The notes beneath the pieces were generated by a model. The model did no database searches. It was not told the origin of the DNA and saw only the letters and a list, made by a program, of their open reading frames with translations. This document shows, piece after piece, positions 45,528-54,028 of a stretch of 64,000 nucleotides of DNA (position 1 is the first letter of the stretch; each line of letters starts with the position of its first letter). The DNA comes from Cyanobium sp. ATX 6F1 (GTDB taxonomy: Bacteria > Cyanobacteriota > Cyanobacteriia > PCC-6307 > Cyanobiaceae). Location: contig NZ_JAGQCS010000004.1 in NCBI RefSeq assembly GCF_024346315.1, forward strand, positions 62,001 through 126,000, given 5' to 3'. The translations under genes and the position numbers were made by a program.

Positions 45528-46361
45528 ATGGCTCCGATTCCAATGCCCCGTAAAGGCAACAACTCCAGCCCCCTGAGCTGGCTCACGCGCAGCTCAGGAC
45601 AGTGGCTGCCGCCCCTGCTGGGCACCGGCGGCTTCCTGCTGCTCTGGCAGCTGCTCTCGATGAGCGGGGTGATCGCTCTGCCGGCCCCCACCAGCCTGTT
45701 CACCGAAGAGCGCACCCGCATCCTGATCCTCTACCCCTTCTATGACCGCGGTGGCCTTGATAAAGGCCTGTTCTGGCAAACCCTGGCCAGCCTCACCAGG
45801 GTGGCCCAGGGCTACACCCTCGCCGCCCTGGTGGGCATCGCTGTGGGCATCACGATCGGCCTGAAGCCCACGATCAACCGCGCCTTCGATCCCCTGTTCC
45901 AGTTCCTGCGCATGGTGGCGCCCCTGGCCTGGGTGCCGATCGCACTGGTGCTGTTTCAGAAGAACCAGCCCGCCGCCATCTTCGTGATCTTCATCACGGC
46001 GATCTGGCCGATCCTGATCAACACCGCCGAGGGCGTGCGCCAGATCCCCCAGGACTACCGCAATGTGGCCCTGGTGCTGCAGATGTCGAACCGGCGCTTC
46101 TTCATCAAGGTGCTGATCCCTTCGGCCCTCCCCTACATCTTCACGGGTCTGCGCATCTCGATCGGTCTGGCCTGGCTGGCGATCATCGCGGCCGAGATCG
46201 TGATGCCCGGCACCCTCGGCATCGGCTTCTTCATCTGGGATGCCTACCAGCAGAACTACGTGGGCGAGATCGTGCTCGGCGTGATCTGGATCGGCGCCAT
46301 CGGTCTGATTCTCGATCGCCTGATGGCCTGGTTGCAGACCCGCATCTCCCCAGGTCAGTGA
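45528..46361 (+). CDS. nrtB: Nitrate ABC transporter permease
   Basis: The 277-residue integral membrane protein makes the channel for nitrate. It has about six hydrophobic helices. The family signature for docking to the ATPase is in AEGVRQIPQDYRNVALVLQ (the EAA-type loop, about 170-190), with the usual motifs LASLTRVAQGYTLAALVGI and GLAWLAIIAAEIV. ATG 45528 or ATG 45543 may be used. It lies between nrtA and nrtC on one transcript. Confidence 0.95.
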   Translation: MAPIPMPRKGNNSSPLSWLTRSSGQWLPPLLGTGGFLLLWQLLSMSGVIALPAPTSLFTEERTRILILYPFYDRGGLDKGLFWQTLASLTRVAQGYTLAALVGIAVGITIGLKPTINRAFDPLFQFLRMVAPLAWVPIALVLFQKNQPAAIFVIFITAIWPILINTAEGVRQIPQDYRNVALVLQMSNRRFFIKVLIPSALPYIFTGLRISIGLAWLAIIAAEIVMPGTLGIGFFIWDAYQQNYVGEIVLGVIWIGAIGLILDRLMAWLQTRISPGQ

Positions 46362-46413
46362 TGGTTTCCTGTTTCCGCTTCCGTTGTTTCACCATCCCAC
46401 AGGAGCCCCAACC

Positions 46414-48414
46414 ATGACCGCACTGGTAGATGTCCAATCGATCGAGAAGAGCTTCGATCTCCGTGGCGGCGGCACCTATCTGGCCCTTCAAGGCATCGAT
46501 CTGGAGATCCGCAAGGGTGAATTCATTTCCCTGATCGGCCACTCGGGCTGTGGCAAGTCCACCTTGCTCAACATGATCGCTGGCCTCGATCTGCCCACTG
46601 AGGGCACCGTGCTACTCGACGGCGAAGCCGTCAAGCGCCCCGGTCCCGACAAGATGGTGGTGTTCCAGAACTACTCGCTGCTGCCCTGGCTCACGGTGCG
46701 GGAGAACATCGCCCTGGCAGTCGATGAGGTGATGGGGACGTTGCCCACCGCCGAGCGTGATGCCCTGGTCCAGGAGCACATCGACATGGTGGGCCTGGGC
46801 CCGGCGGCCACCAAGTTGCCCCTGCAGCTCTCCGGTGGCATGCGCCAGCGGGTGGCGATCGCCCGGGCCCTGGCGATCCGCCCCAAACTGCTGCTGCTCG
46901 ATGAGCCCTTCGGCGCCCTCGACGCCCTCACCCGGGGCAATCTGCAGGAGAAGCTGATGCAGATCTGCAACGAGCACGAGCTCACTGCGGTGATGGTCAC
47001 CCACGACGTGGACGAGGCGGTGCTGCTCTCCGACCGCATCGTGATGCTCACCAACGGCCCGGGCTCGAACATCGGCGGCATCCTCGAGGTCGACATCCCC
47101 CGGCCACGGCAGCGCCTGGAGGTGGTGCATCACCCCAGCTACTACAGCCTGCGCTCGGAGATCATCTACTTCCTCAACCGCCAGAAGCGGGTGAAGCAGT
47201 GGCGCGCCCGGCCCCACCAGACGGTGGCCCGCCACGGACTGGAGAAGGTGAACCTGGATCTGGGCTTCCTGCCCCTGGCGGCCAGTGCGCCGATGGCGGT
47301 GGCCGAGGCCCATGGCCTGTTCGCCAAGCACGGCCTCGATGAGGTGAGCCTGATCCGGGAAACCAGCTGGCGCGGCATCGTCGACGGGCTGGTGGACGGC
47401 ACCCTCGACGCCTCGCTGATGCCGGCGGGGATGCCCACCTGGATGACCGCCGGTGGCCACGGCGGTACGCCCTTGCCGATCGTGACGGCGCTCACCCTCA
47501 GCCGCAACGGCAACGGCATCACCCTGGGCCGCCGCCTGGCGGAGCAGGGGGTGCGCACGGTGGAGGATTACCGCGCCTATCTCAAGAGCCACGAGCGCGA
47601 GCCCCACACGATGGGGATCGTGCACGAGGCCTCGATGCACAACCTGCTGCTGCGCTACTGGCTGGCGGCCAACGACATCGACCCCGACAAGGACGTGCAC
47701 CTGCAGGCCCTGCCGCCGGCCCAGATGCTCGCCGACCTCAAGGACGGCAGCATCGACGGCTACTGCGTGGGCGCCCCCTGGCTCGATCGGGCGATCCGCG
47801 ACGGCCACGGGATTCCTGTGGCGGGCGACCTGGCGATCTGGCCCGGCCATCCCGGCAAGGTGCTCGGCGTGCGTGAAGACTGGGCGATCGCCTACCCCAA
47901 CACCCACATCGCCCTTACCAAGGCGCTGCTCGAGGCCTGCCGCTACTGCGCCGATCCCGCCCACTGGGGCGAACTGAGTGAACTGCTCAGCGATCGCCGC
48001 TACCTGGGCATCAAGCCGGAAATGATCCGCTTCAGTGAGGCCAGCGCCGATGTGGACCGGGGCGGACCGGAGAGCGAAGAAGCCGTGCCGCACCACCTCT
48101 TCTTCGGGGAAGGCCTGAACCGGCCCAGCCGCACCGAGCACCTCTGGATGATGACCCAGATGGCCCGCTGGGGGGAGATTCCCCTGCCGCGCAACTGGGT
48201 GGAAATCCTTGAGCGCGTCTGCCAGGTGGGGGTGTTCAGCACCGCGGCCCGCGAACTCGGTCTCGATGCGATCAGCTACCAGCGCCAGGGCATCGAGCTC
48301 TTCGACGGCCAGCCGTTCAATGCCGACGATCCGATCGGATATCTCAACGCGCAGACGATCAAGCGCGATTTCAGCATCGCCGAGATCCCCCTGGCCCCGC
48401 CCCGGCGCGGCTGA
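46414..48414 (+). CDS. nrtC: Nitrate transporter ATPase with NrtA-like regulatory domain
   Basis: The 666-residue protein joins an ABC ATPase (about 1-255) to an NrtA-like domain (about 272-650). The ATPase has Walker A GHSGCGKST, the LSGGMRQRVAIARAL signature and Walker B LLLLDEPFG. The C-terminal domain, which begins at LDLGFLPLAASAPMAVAEAHG, binds ligands and is known in other cyanobacteria to mediate ammonium inhibition of uptake. ATG 46414 follows AGGAG at 46401; the upstream in-frame start at 46384 is less likely. Only cyanobacterial nitrate systems usually have this fusion. Confidence 0.96.
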   Translation: MTALVDVQSIEKSFDLRGGGTYLALQGIDLEIRKGEFISLIGHSGCGKSTLLNMIAGLDLPTEGTVLLDGEAVKRPGPDKMVVFQNYSLLPWLTVRENIALAVDEVMGTLPTAERDALVQEHIDMVGLGPAATKLPLQLSGGMRQRVAIARALAIRPKLLLLDEPFGALDALTRGNLQEKLMQICNEHELTAVMVTHDVDEAVLLSDRIVMLTNGPGSNIGGILEVDIPRPRQRLEVVHHPSYYSLRSEIIYFLNRQKRVKQWRARPHQTVARHGLEKVNLDLGFLPLAASAPMAVAEAHGLFAKHGLDEVSLIRETSWRGIVDGLVDGTLDASLMPAGMPTWMTAGGHGGTPLPIVTALTLSRNGNGITLGRRLAEQGVRTVEDYRAYLKSHEREPHTMGIVHEASMHNLLLRYWLAANDIDPDKDVHLQALPPAQMLADLKDGSIDGYCVGAPWLDRAIRDGHGIPVAGDLAIWPGHPGKVLGVREDWAIAYPNTHIALTKALLEACRYCADPAHWGELSELLSDRRYLGIKPEMIRFSEASADVDRGGPESEEAVPHHLFFGEGLNRPSRTEHLWMMTQMARWGEIPLPRNWVEILERVCQVGVFSTAARELGLDAISYQRQGIELFDGQPFNADDPIGYLNAQTIKRDFSIAEIPLAPPRRG

Positions 48415-48475
48415 GAAGGGCCGTCTGGCCCACACGCTTTGTTTCCCGCTTCGCCTCCCATCAGCGAGATTCTTG

Positions 48476-49318
48476 ATGTCCACATTGCTTCAGTCCACCC
48501 CGGCGGGCCCCACCAGCCCCCCCAGCGAGGCTTTCCTGCGTTTCGAGAACGTCAGCAAGGTGTATCCCACCGCCACTGGCCCTTACACGGTGCTCGATGG
48601 CATCGACATGGCCGTGAACCAGGGGGAGTTCATGTGCGTGATCGGCCACTCCGGTTGCGGCAAGTCCACCCTGCTGAACATGGTCTCGGGCTTCTCCACC
48701 CCCACCGAGGGCCAGGTGGTGCTGCACGGCAACAGGATCACCAAGCCTGGTCCCGACCGCATGGTGGTGTTCCAGGGCTATGCCCTGCTGCCCTGGTTCA
48801 CCGCCTACGAAAACGTGTATCTGGCGGTTGATTCGGTGAAGCCGGATCTGCCGGAGCGTGAGAAGAAGGAGATCACCCGGGAGCACCTGGCGATGGTGGG
48901 GCTCACCGAGGCGGCCGAGAAGAAGATCCTGCAGCTCTCCGGTGGCATGAAGCAGCGGGTGGCGATCGCCCGGGCCCTGGCGATCCGGCCGGAAGTGCTG
49001 ATTCTCGATGAACCCTTCGGGGCCCTCGATGCGATCACCAAGGAGGAGTTGCAGGAGGAGCTGCTCACCATCTGGAACACCCAGAAGTGCACGGTGCTGA
49101 TGATCACCCACGACATCGACGAGGCCCTGTTTCTCGCTGATCGGCTGGTGATGATGACCAACGGCCCGTCCGCCAAGATCGGCGAAATCATGGACATCAA
49201 GTTTCCGCGCCCCCGCAACCGCGAGGAAATCATGGAGGATCCGATCTACTACGACCTGCGCAACCAGGCGCTGGACTTCCTCTACAGCCGTTTCGCCCAC
49301 GACGACACGGCGGACTGA
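48476..49318 (+). CDS. nrtD: Nitrate transporter ATPase
   Basis: The 280-residue ABC ATPase pairs with NrtC. Walker A is GHSGCGKST, the signature is LSGGMKQRVAIARAL, and Walker B is LILDEPFGALDA. It starts at ATG 48476, about 60 bases after nrtC. It lacks the extra NrtA-like domain. It is the last gene of nrtABCD and ends about 110 bases before the convergent small heat-shock gene. Confidence 0.95.
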   Translation: MSTLLQSTPAGPTSPPSEAFLRFENVSKVYPTATGPYTVLDGIDMAVNQGEFMCVIGHSGCGKSTLLNMVSGFSTPTEGQVVLHGNRITKPGPDRMVVFQGYALLPWFTAYENVYLAVDSVKPDLPEREKKEITREHLAMVGLTEAAEKKILQLSGGMKQRVAIARALAIRPEVLILDEPFGALDAITKEELQEELLTIWNTQKCTVLMITHDIDEALFLADRLVMMTNGPSAKIGEIMDIKFPRPRNREEIMEDPIYYDLRNQALDFLYSRFAHDDTAD

Positions 49319-49346
49319 GTCGACGGGCCCTTGTGATCGTTGCCAG

Positions 49347-49373
49347 CAAAAAGCCCCGGCCGAAGCCGGGGCT
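49347..49373 (-). terminator. Rho-independent terminator for the hsp20 gene
   Basis: On the minus strand AGCCCCGGC and GCCGGGGCT form a perfect 9-bp stem around a four-base loop, followed by TTTTT. The direction matches the hsp20 gene. On the plus strand no T run follows the stem, so it is a poorer terminator for nrtD, though the hairpin could still stop decay. Confidence 0.88.
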
Positions 49374-49431
49374 GGTGCCTAACAATCGTCCTCTCGTGTG
49401 ACCGGGTATCACCCCAGCGCGCCTAAGCGCT

Positions 49432-49836
49432 TCAGTCCTCCACCTTCACCGACACCGTGGTGCTGGTCTGGGCCTTGGGGGCGATGACGGTGAGCAGACC
49501 ATCCCGGTAACGGGCCTCCAGATGTTCCCGATCCAGGCCGCCTGGGAAGCGGAAGCTGCGGCTCCAGGTGCCGTAGCGGAATTCGCTGTGCAGCGGGCCC
49601 GCCGGGGCGCCTTCAGCGCTCTGGGGTGCTTCGGATTTGCGCTCGGCGCTGATCACCAGGGAGCGGTCGGTGGCTTTGACGTCGATGGAGGCCTTGTCCA
49701 CGCCGGGCAGTTCCAGCACGATCGTGTAGGCCGCTTCGCCTTCGTGCACTTCGGCGGCAGGCACGCGCTCGGCCTGGACCACCTGTTGCTCGAGACGCTC
49801 AAAGAGATCGAAGGGGGATTGGCGCAGGGTCAGCAT
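49432..49836 (-). CDS. hspA: Small heat-shock protein (HSP20 family)
   Basis: The 134-residue chaperone starts at ATG 49836 with LTLRQSPFDLFERLEQ. The alpha-crystallin domain (about 27-125) contains EAAYTIVLELPGVDKASIDV and FRYGTWSRSFRFPGGLD. The conserved LEARYRDGLLTVIAPKA is near the end. HspA binds unfolding proteins and supports thylakoid stability in cyanobacteria. The frame is open to 49893, but that extension is polar and unlikely. A possible hairpin (GGGTGA-GAACGCT-TCACCC) lies at 49865-49883 in the leader; no CIRCE repeat is seen. Confidence 0.93.
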   Translation of the reverse strand: MLTLRQSPFDLFERLEQQVVQAERVPAAEVHEGEAAYTIVLELPGVDKASIDVKATDRSLVISAERKSEAPQSAEGAPAGPLHSEFRYGTWSRSFRFPGGLDREHLEARYRDGLLTVIAPKAQTSTTVSVKVED

Positions 49837-50006
49837 GATGTGTCCTCGGTTTGATGATTGATGGGGGTGAGAACGCTTCACCCGTGATGTCACTGTGCCC
49901 CGAGTGTTTGGGGCCTCCGAGGGGGAGAACCGGCCCGTCCGGTACGGCGCTCACGCATCAGTTCGGGCCCCACCCCAGGCCGGTCGAAAGAACCGTCCGA
50001 TCCGCC

Positions 50007-50483
50007 TCAGATCCACCACCAGCGGCTGAAGGCGGCCGCCTGGCCGCAGCCCCGGCCCTCCTCGTCGCGCAGGGTCCAGAGGCGGGCGTTGTCGATCACG
50101 AAGCGGCGCCCGTGGCTGTTGATGCGCACCCCGGTGTAGCCGCGGATCGCCTCCAGCTGGAGGGCGCTCTCCAGGAGCCGTTGGCGGGCGCTGCGCTCCT
50201 GGGGCTCCGCCGTCAGCCGCGAGGGCAGCCCCACCATCGCGGCCCAGGGGCGACGCCACAGGCGCAGGGCCGCCCCATTGGCGTAGATCAGCTGGGGATC
50301 GCGGCCGCCGCCGTGGGCCAGCACCACCTCCGCGCCGGCGAACAGTTCCTGGGCCGCCAGCCGCCGGGAGCGGCCGGGTCCGTCGCCCGCCAGCAGCGGT
50401 CGCCCGAAGGCGCGCAAGTGGGAGTCGAGCAGCAGGGCGGTGAGTCCCAGGCACTCCGGCGTCAGCCAGGGGGCCTCAGCCAC
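50007..50483 (-). CDS. MEKHLA-domain protein
   Basis: The 158-residue protein matches the MEKHLA domain, a PAS-like fold also found at the end of plant HD-ZIP III regulators. It shows the typical LIYANGAALRLWRRPW, GLPSRLTAEPQERSAR, and IRGYTGVRINSHGRRFVI motifs, ending with GQAAAFSRWWWI. In cyanobacteria and algae such stand-alone proteins have no established role; ligand or redox sensing is a guess. The start overlaps the stop of the SWIM protein gene by 8 bases, so they are co-translated. Confidence 0.85.
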   Translation of the reverse strand: MAEAPWLTPECLGLTALLLDSHLRAFGRPLLAGDGPGRSRRLAAQELFAGAEVVLAHGGGRDPQLIYANGAALRLWRRPWAAMVGLPSRLTAEPQERSARQRLLESALQLEAIRGYTGVRINSHGRRFVIDNARLWTLRDEEGRGCGQAAAFSRWWWI

Positions 50484-51321
50484 CCCCCATGGCCTGTGCC
50501 ATCGCCTGCTGGCCCAGCAGGGTTCCCTGCTGCCGCAGCCGCTCGAGGAACAGCTGGTTGGCCTCGGGGAAGCGGGGTTCGGCGGCCAGGGGCAGATCGC
50601 CCGCCTCGTCGAGCCCGGTGTCGCCCTCCAGGGCCGGGGTGACCACCACCAGATCGGGATCGAGGGGGGCGTCGTAGCGCCACCAGCGCCCGGGATCGGT
50701 GATAGCCGGGTGGGGCGGATGGGGGGCGGCCGGGGCGGTGGCCTTGGCGCTCAGCAGCTGGCGGCGTTGCTCCGCCAGGTTCGCGAGCAGCTGGTTGCGG
50801 CTGCGGCCCCGCAACTGGAACAGCACGAAGGGGTCTTCGCTGAAGCGGTCCCCCATCAGGTAGTAGACGGCGCTGGTGTGCTTGCAGGGGTTGGCCTTGT
50901 CGGGACAGGTGCATTCGCTGCGCACCTCCTGCAACTTGAACGGAAACAGCCGGCGGCCGCTGGCGGCGAAGGCGCGCTCGATGTCGGCGGGCATGATTCC
51001 CGCCAGCAGCTGCGCCGACCAGCGGGCCTTCTGCCCCAGGGCTTCGAGCACGTAGCCCCAGTCTTCGTCGCTGAGGGTGTCGAGCCAGAGCTTCACCTTG
51101 TAGGGCTCCTCTTCGGTGCCCTGCACCCTGGCGTGCACGCGGCGCCCCTCGAAGCGGATCGAGAGCACGTTGCCGGAACGGGCGTAGGTCCAGGCGCGCT
51201 CCAGCCGTTTCTTGTAGCGGTAGGAGTTGATCAGCTCCATCCACTGCTCCACCCACCAGGGCTGCTGCCCGAGGCCTTCGTCGCCCAGGGTGGTGGTGAG
51301 GCTGGCGGGGGTGACCGTCAT
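50476..51321 (-). CDS. SWIM zinc-finger protein
   Basis: The 281-residue protein from ATG 51321 has a SWIM zinc finger (CxCx_nCxH) with ECTCPDKANPCKHTSAVYYLM (in part) at about residues 138-158, which binds zinc and often DNA. The N-terminal part WWVEQWMELINSYRYKKRL is typical of bacterial SWIM proteins. In bacteria these genes are often linked to SNF2-type helicases, and one lies about 2.7 kb away at 53997-57110. The frame is open to 51675, but that part does not look like protein. Confidence 0.9.
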   Translation of the reverse strand: MTVTPASLTTTLGDEGLGQQPWWVEQWMELINSYRYKKRLERAWTYARSGNVLSIRFEGRRVHARVQGTEEEPYKVKLWLDTLSDEDWGYVLEALGQKARWSAQLLAGIMPADIERAFAASGRRLFPFKLQEVRSECTCPDKANPCKHTSAVYYLMGDRFSEDPFVLFQLRGRSRNQLLANLAEQRRQLLSAKATAPAAPHPPHPAITDPGRWWRYDAPLDPDLVVVTPALEGDTGLDEAGDLPLAAEPRFPEANQLFLERLRQQGTLLGQQAMAQAMGGG

Positions 51322-51474
51322 GGTTCGGGCCGCTTGGGTCGGGTCGTGCTGGCCATGGCCGTGCTGGGCCAAGTATGCAGGCCCGGTGGGCGATCGCCCT
51401 AGCCGGGCCTTCGCTACTGGAGAGTGGGGCCGGGAGCTGAGCCGGCTCCTCGACTCCCTGGACTCCTGATCTAG

Positions 51475-52863
51475 ATGCTGGCCCAGGCCCCCCTCGACTT
51501 CCTGCCCCAGCGGCTGTTGCCCTGGCTGCCGCAGCTGATGCGGCCAGTGCTGCCGTTGCTGCTGCGCCTGCAGGCGGGCCTGGTGGGGGTGGAGGCCGAT
51601 CACCTGGAGCGCCTGGTGGCGGCGATCGGGCGCTTTCAGCGGGGTGAGGCGCGACTGTTGGTCGCTTTTCGCCATCCCCAGACCAGCGATCCCTTCTGCT
51701 ACTCCGCCCTGCTCTGGGATCTGCTGCCCCGTTCAGCGCGGGCCCAGGGCCAGCCCCTGCGGACGTTCGTCCATTCCCATTTCCTCTACGACCGCGGCAT
51801 TCCCCTGTGGGCCGGCTCCACCGTGGCCTGGTTGTTCACCCGTCTGGGGGGTAGCTCGATCCAGCGGGGCAAGCTCGATCTCAAGGGCCTGCGGGCCGCT
51901 CGGCAGTTGATGCTCGACGGGGAGTATCCGCTGGCGGCGGCGCCGGAGGGGGCCACCAATGGCCTCAGCGACGTGCTCAGCCCCCTGGAGCCGGGTGTGG
52001 CCCAGATCGCCTTCTGGGCGGTCGAAGACCTGGCCCAGGCCGGGCGCACCGAGGCGGTGGAGCTGGTGCCGCTTGGCATTCGTTACCACTACGTCGAGCC
52101 GATCGGCCCCGCCGCGGATCGGGTGCTCTCAGGCCTGGAGCGGGCCTGCGGACTGCCCGTTCCGCCCCCGGGTCCAGCCGCTGCTTCAGCCCCTGGCGTG
52201 GCCGGCGCTGAGGAGGCCCAGCTGGCTGCCCTTTACCCGCGGCTGGCGGCCGTGGCCGATTGGCTGTTGCAGCGCCTGGAGCGCTTCTACCGGCAGGCCC
52301 ACCGGGCTCTCCTGGAGGGCGAGGGGCCGATCACGCCCGAGAACCGGGGCGAGCGGCTGCGGCACTTGCTGGAGGCGGCACTGGCGGTGAGCGAGACCCA
52401 GCTCGGTCTGATCGCGAAGGGCAGCCTCAACGACCGCTGCCGACGCATCGAGCAGGCGGGCTGGGACTGCATCTACCGCCCCGAAACCCGCGACCGCCAG
52501 GCTCTTTCAGCCGTGGAGCTGGGGCTGGCGGACCGCCTCGCCACCGATGCCGAGCGCGCCCTCTGGCACATGCGGCTGGTGGAGTCGTTCGTGGCCGTCA
52601 GCGGCACCCATGTGCGCGAGAAACCCTGCGCCGACCGCTTCGGCGAAACCCTGCAGATTCTCTTCTCGTTGGTGCACCGGCTCACAGGAGATGGAGCCAT
52701 GCTGAAGGTGCCTCGGCTGGGGCTGCGCCGGGCCCAGATCAGCGTGGGTGAACCGATCGATGTGAGCGCGCGCCGGGACGCCTACCGGGCCGGGCGCCAG
52801 GGGGCTGTGGCGTCCCTCACCCAGGATCTTTCGGTTGCTCTGCAGGGCCTGATGGAGCCGTGA
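51475..52863 (+). CDS. Acyltransferase of the PlsC type
   Basis: The 462-residue protein has the lysophosphatidate-type acyltransferase motifs: HPQTSDP (H-x4-D, near residue 66) and the PEG motif in AAPEGATNG (near 160). The C-terminal half, after ~250, is an extra helical region I do not recognise. It probably acts in membrane lipid synthesis or remodelling. ATG 51475 is the first start. The GNAT gene follows with a 4-base overlap. Confidence 0.83.
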   Translation: MLAQAPLDFLPQRLLPWLPQLMRPVLPLLLRLQAGLVGVEADHLERLVAAIGRFQRGEARLLVAFRHPQTSDPFCYSALLWDLLPRSARAQGQPLRTFVHSHFLYDRGIPLWAGSTVAWLFTRLGGSSIQRGKLDLKGLRAARQLMLDGEYPLAAAPEGATNGLSDVLSPLEPGVAQIAFWAVEDLAQAGRTEAVELVPLGIRYHYVEPIGPAADRVLSGLERACGLPVPPPGPAAASAPGVAGAEEAQLAALYPRLAAVADWLLQRLERFYRQAHRALLEGEGPITPENRGERLRHLLEAALAVSETQLGLIAKGSLNDRCRRIEQAGWDCIYRPETRDRQALSAVELGLADRLATDAERALWHMRLVESFVAVSGTHVREKPCADRFGETLQILFSLVHRLTGDGAMLKVPRLGLRRAQISVGEPIDVSARRDAYRAGRQGAVASLTQDLSVALQGLMEP

Positions 52864-53348
52864 TCGGCCGGAGGCCGGAGCCGGTGGTGCGCTTCGCCAC
52901 CGCTGCAGATGCCCCTGGGGTGACGGCCCTGGTGGGAGCGTTGCTGATGGAGATCATGGCGGAGATTGACGAGCCCGCGTTTCGGGTCGATCCCGCTGCC
53001 ATCGAGCGGCGCCTGCGGGAGGCCCTGGCGGCGGATCGCTACCGGGTGCTACTGGCAGAGACGGCTCCAGGTGACCTGATTGGTTTTCTGGCGCTGCTGG
53101 AGGGGTTCGCTCTTTACACGGAGGGCGCGTTCGGCCTCATCCCTGAGTTCTATGTGGCACCGGGCCACCGCGGCGCTGGTGTGGGCCTGGGGTTGCTGGC
53201 GGCGGCCGTCGCCCATGGCCGCTCCCGGGGCTGGAGCCGTCTGGAGGTGACCACCCCGCCGCTGCCGGCGTTCGAGCGCACCCTGGCCTTCTACGAGCGG
53301 GAAGGGTTCAGCGTCAGTGGCGGTCTGAAGCTGAAACTGGAGCTTTGA
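52860..53348 (+). CDS. GNAT-family acetyltransferase
   Basis: The 162-residue protein carries the GNAT fold with the acetyl-CoA-binding motif in YVAPGHRGAGVGLGLLAAA (about 98-116), where the R/Q-x-x-G-x-G/A pattern is RGAGVG. Substrate unknown. It starts with GTG at 52860, overlapping the acyltransferase stop by 4 bases (GTGA). Confidence 0.9.
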   Translation: MIGRRPEPVVRFATAADAPGVTALVGALLMEIMAEIDEPAFRVDPAAIERRLREALAADRYRVLLAETAPGDLIGFLALLEGFALYTEGAFGLIPEFYVAPGHRGAGVGLGLLAAAVAHGRSRGWSRLEVTTPPLPAFERTLAFYEREGFSVSGGLKLKLEL

Positions 53349-53419
53349 ATCCGCCTGGTGGTGTTGGCCAGCGCCCCTAGATTTCTGCCCCAAGACCGCC
53401 GCAGCGGAGCGCACCACCT

Positions 53420-54028
<609 letters not shown>

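Noticed and set aside
46612-48483. A 623-residue minus-strand frame opposite nrtC
   Set aside because: Shadow of nrtC, which has full ABC motifs.
49347-49373. Terminator of nrtABCD
   Set aside because: The T run lies on the minus-strand side, so it belongs to the hsp20 gene. It may act weakly for nrtD, but that cannot be read from the sequence.
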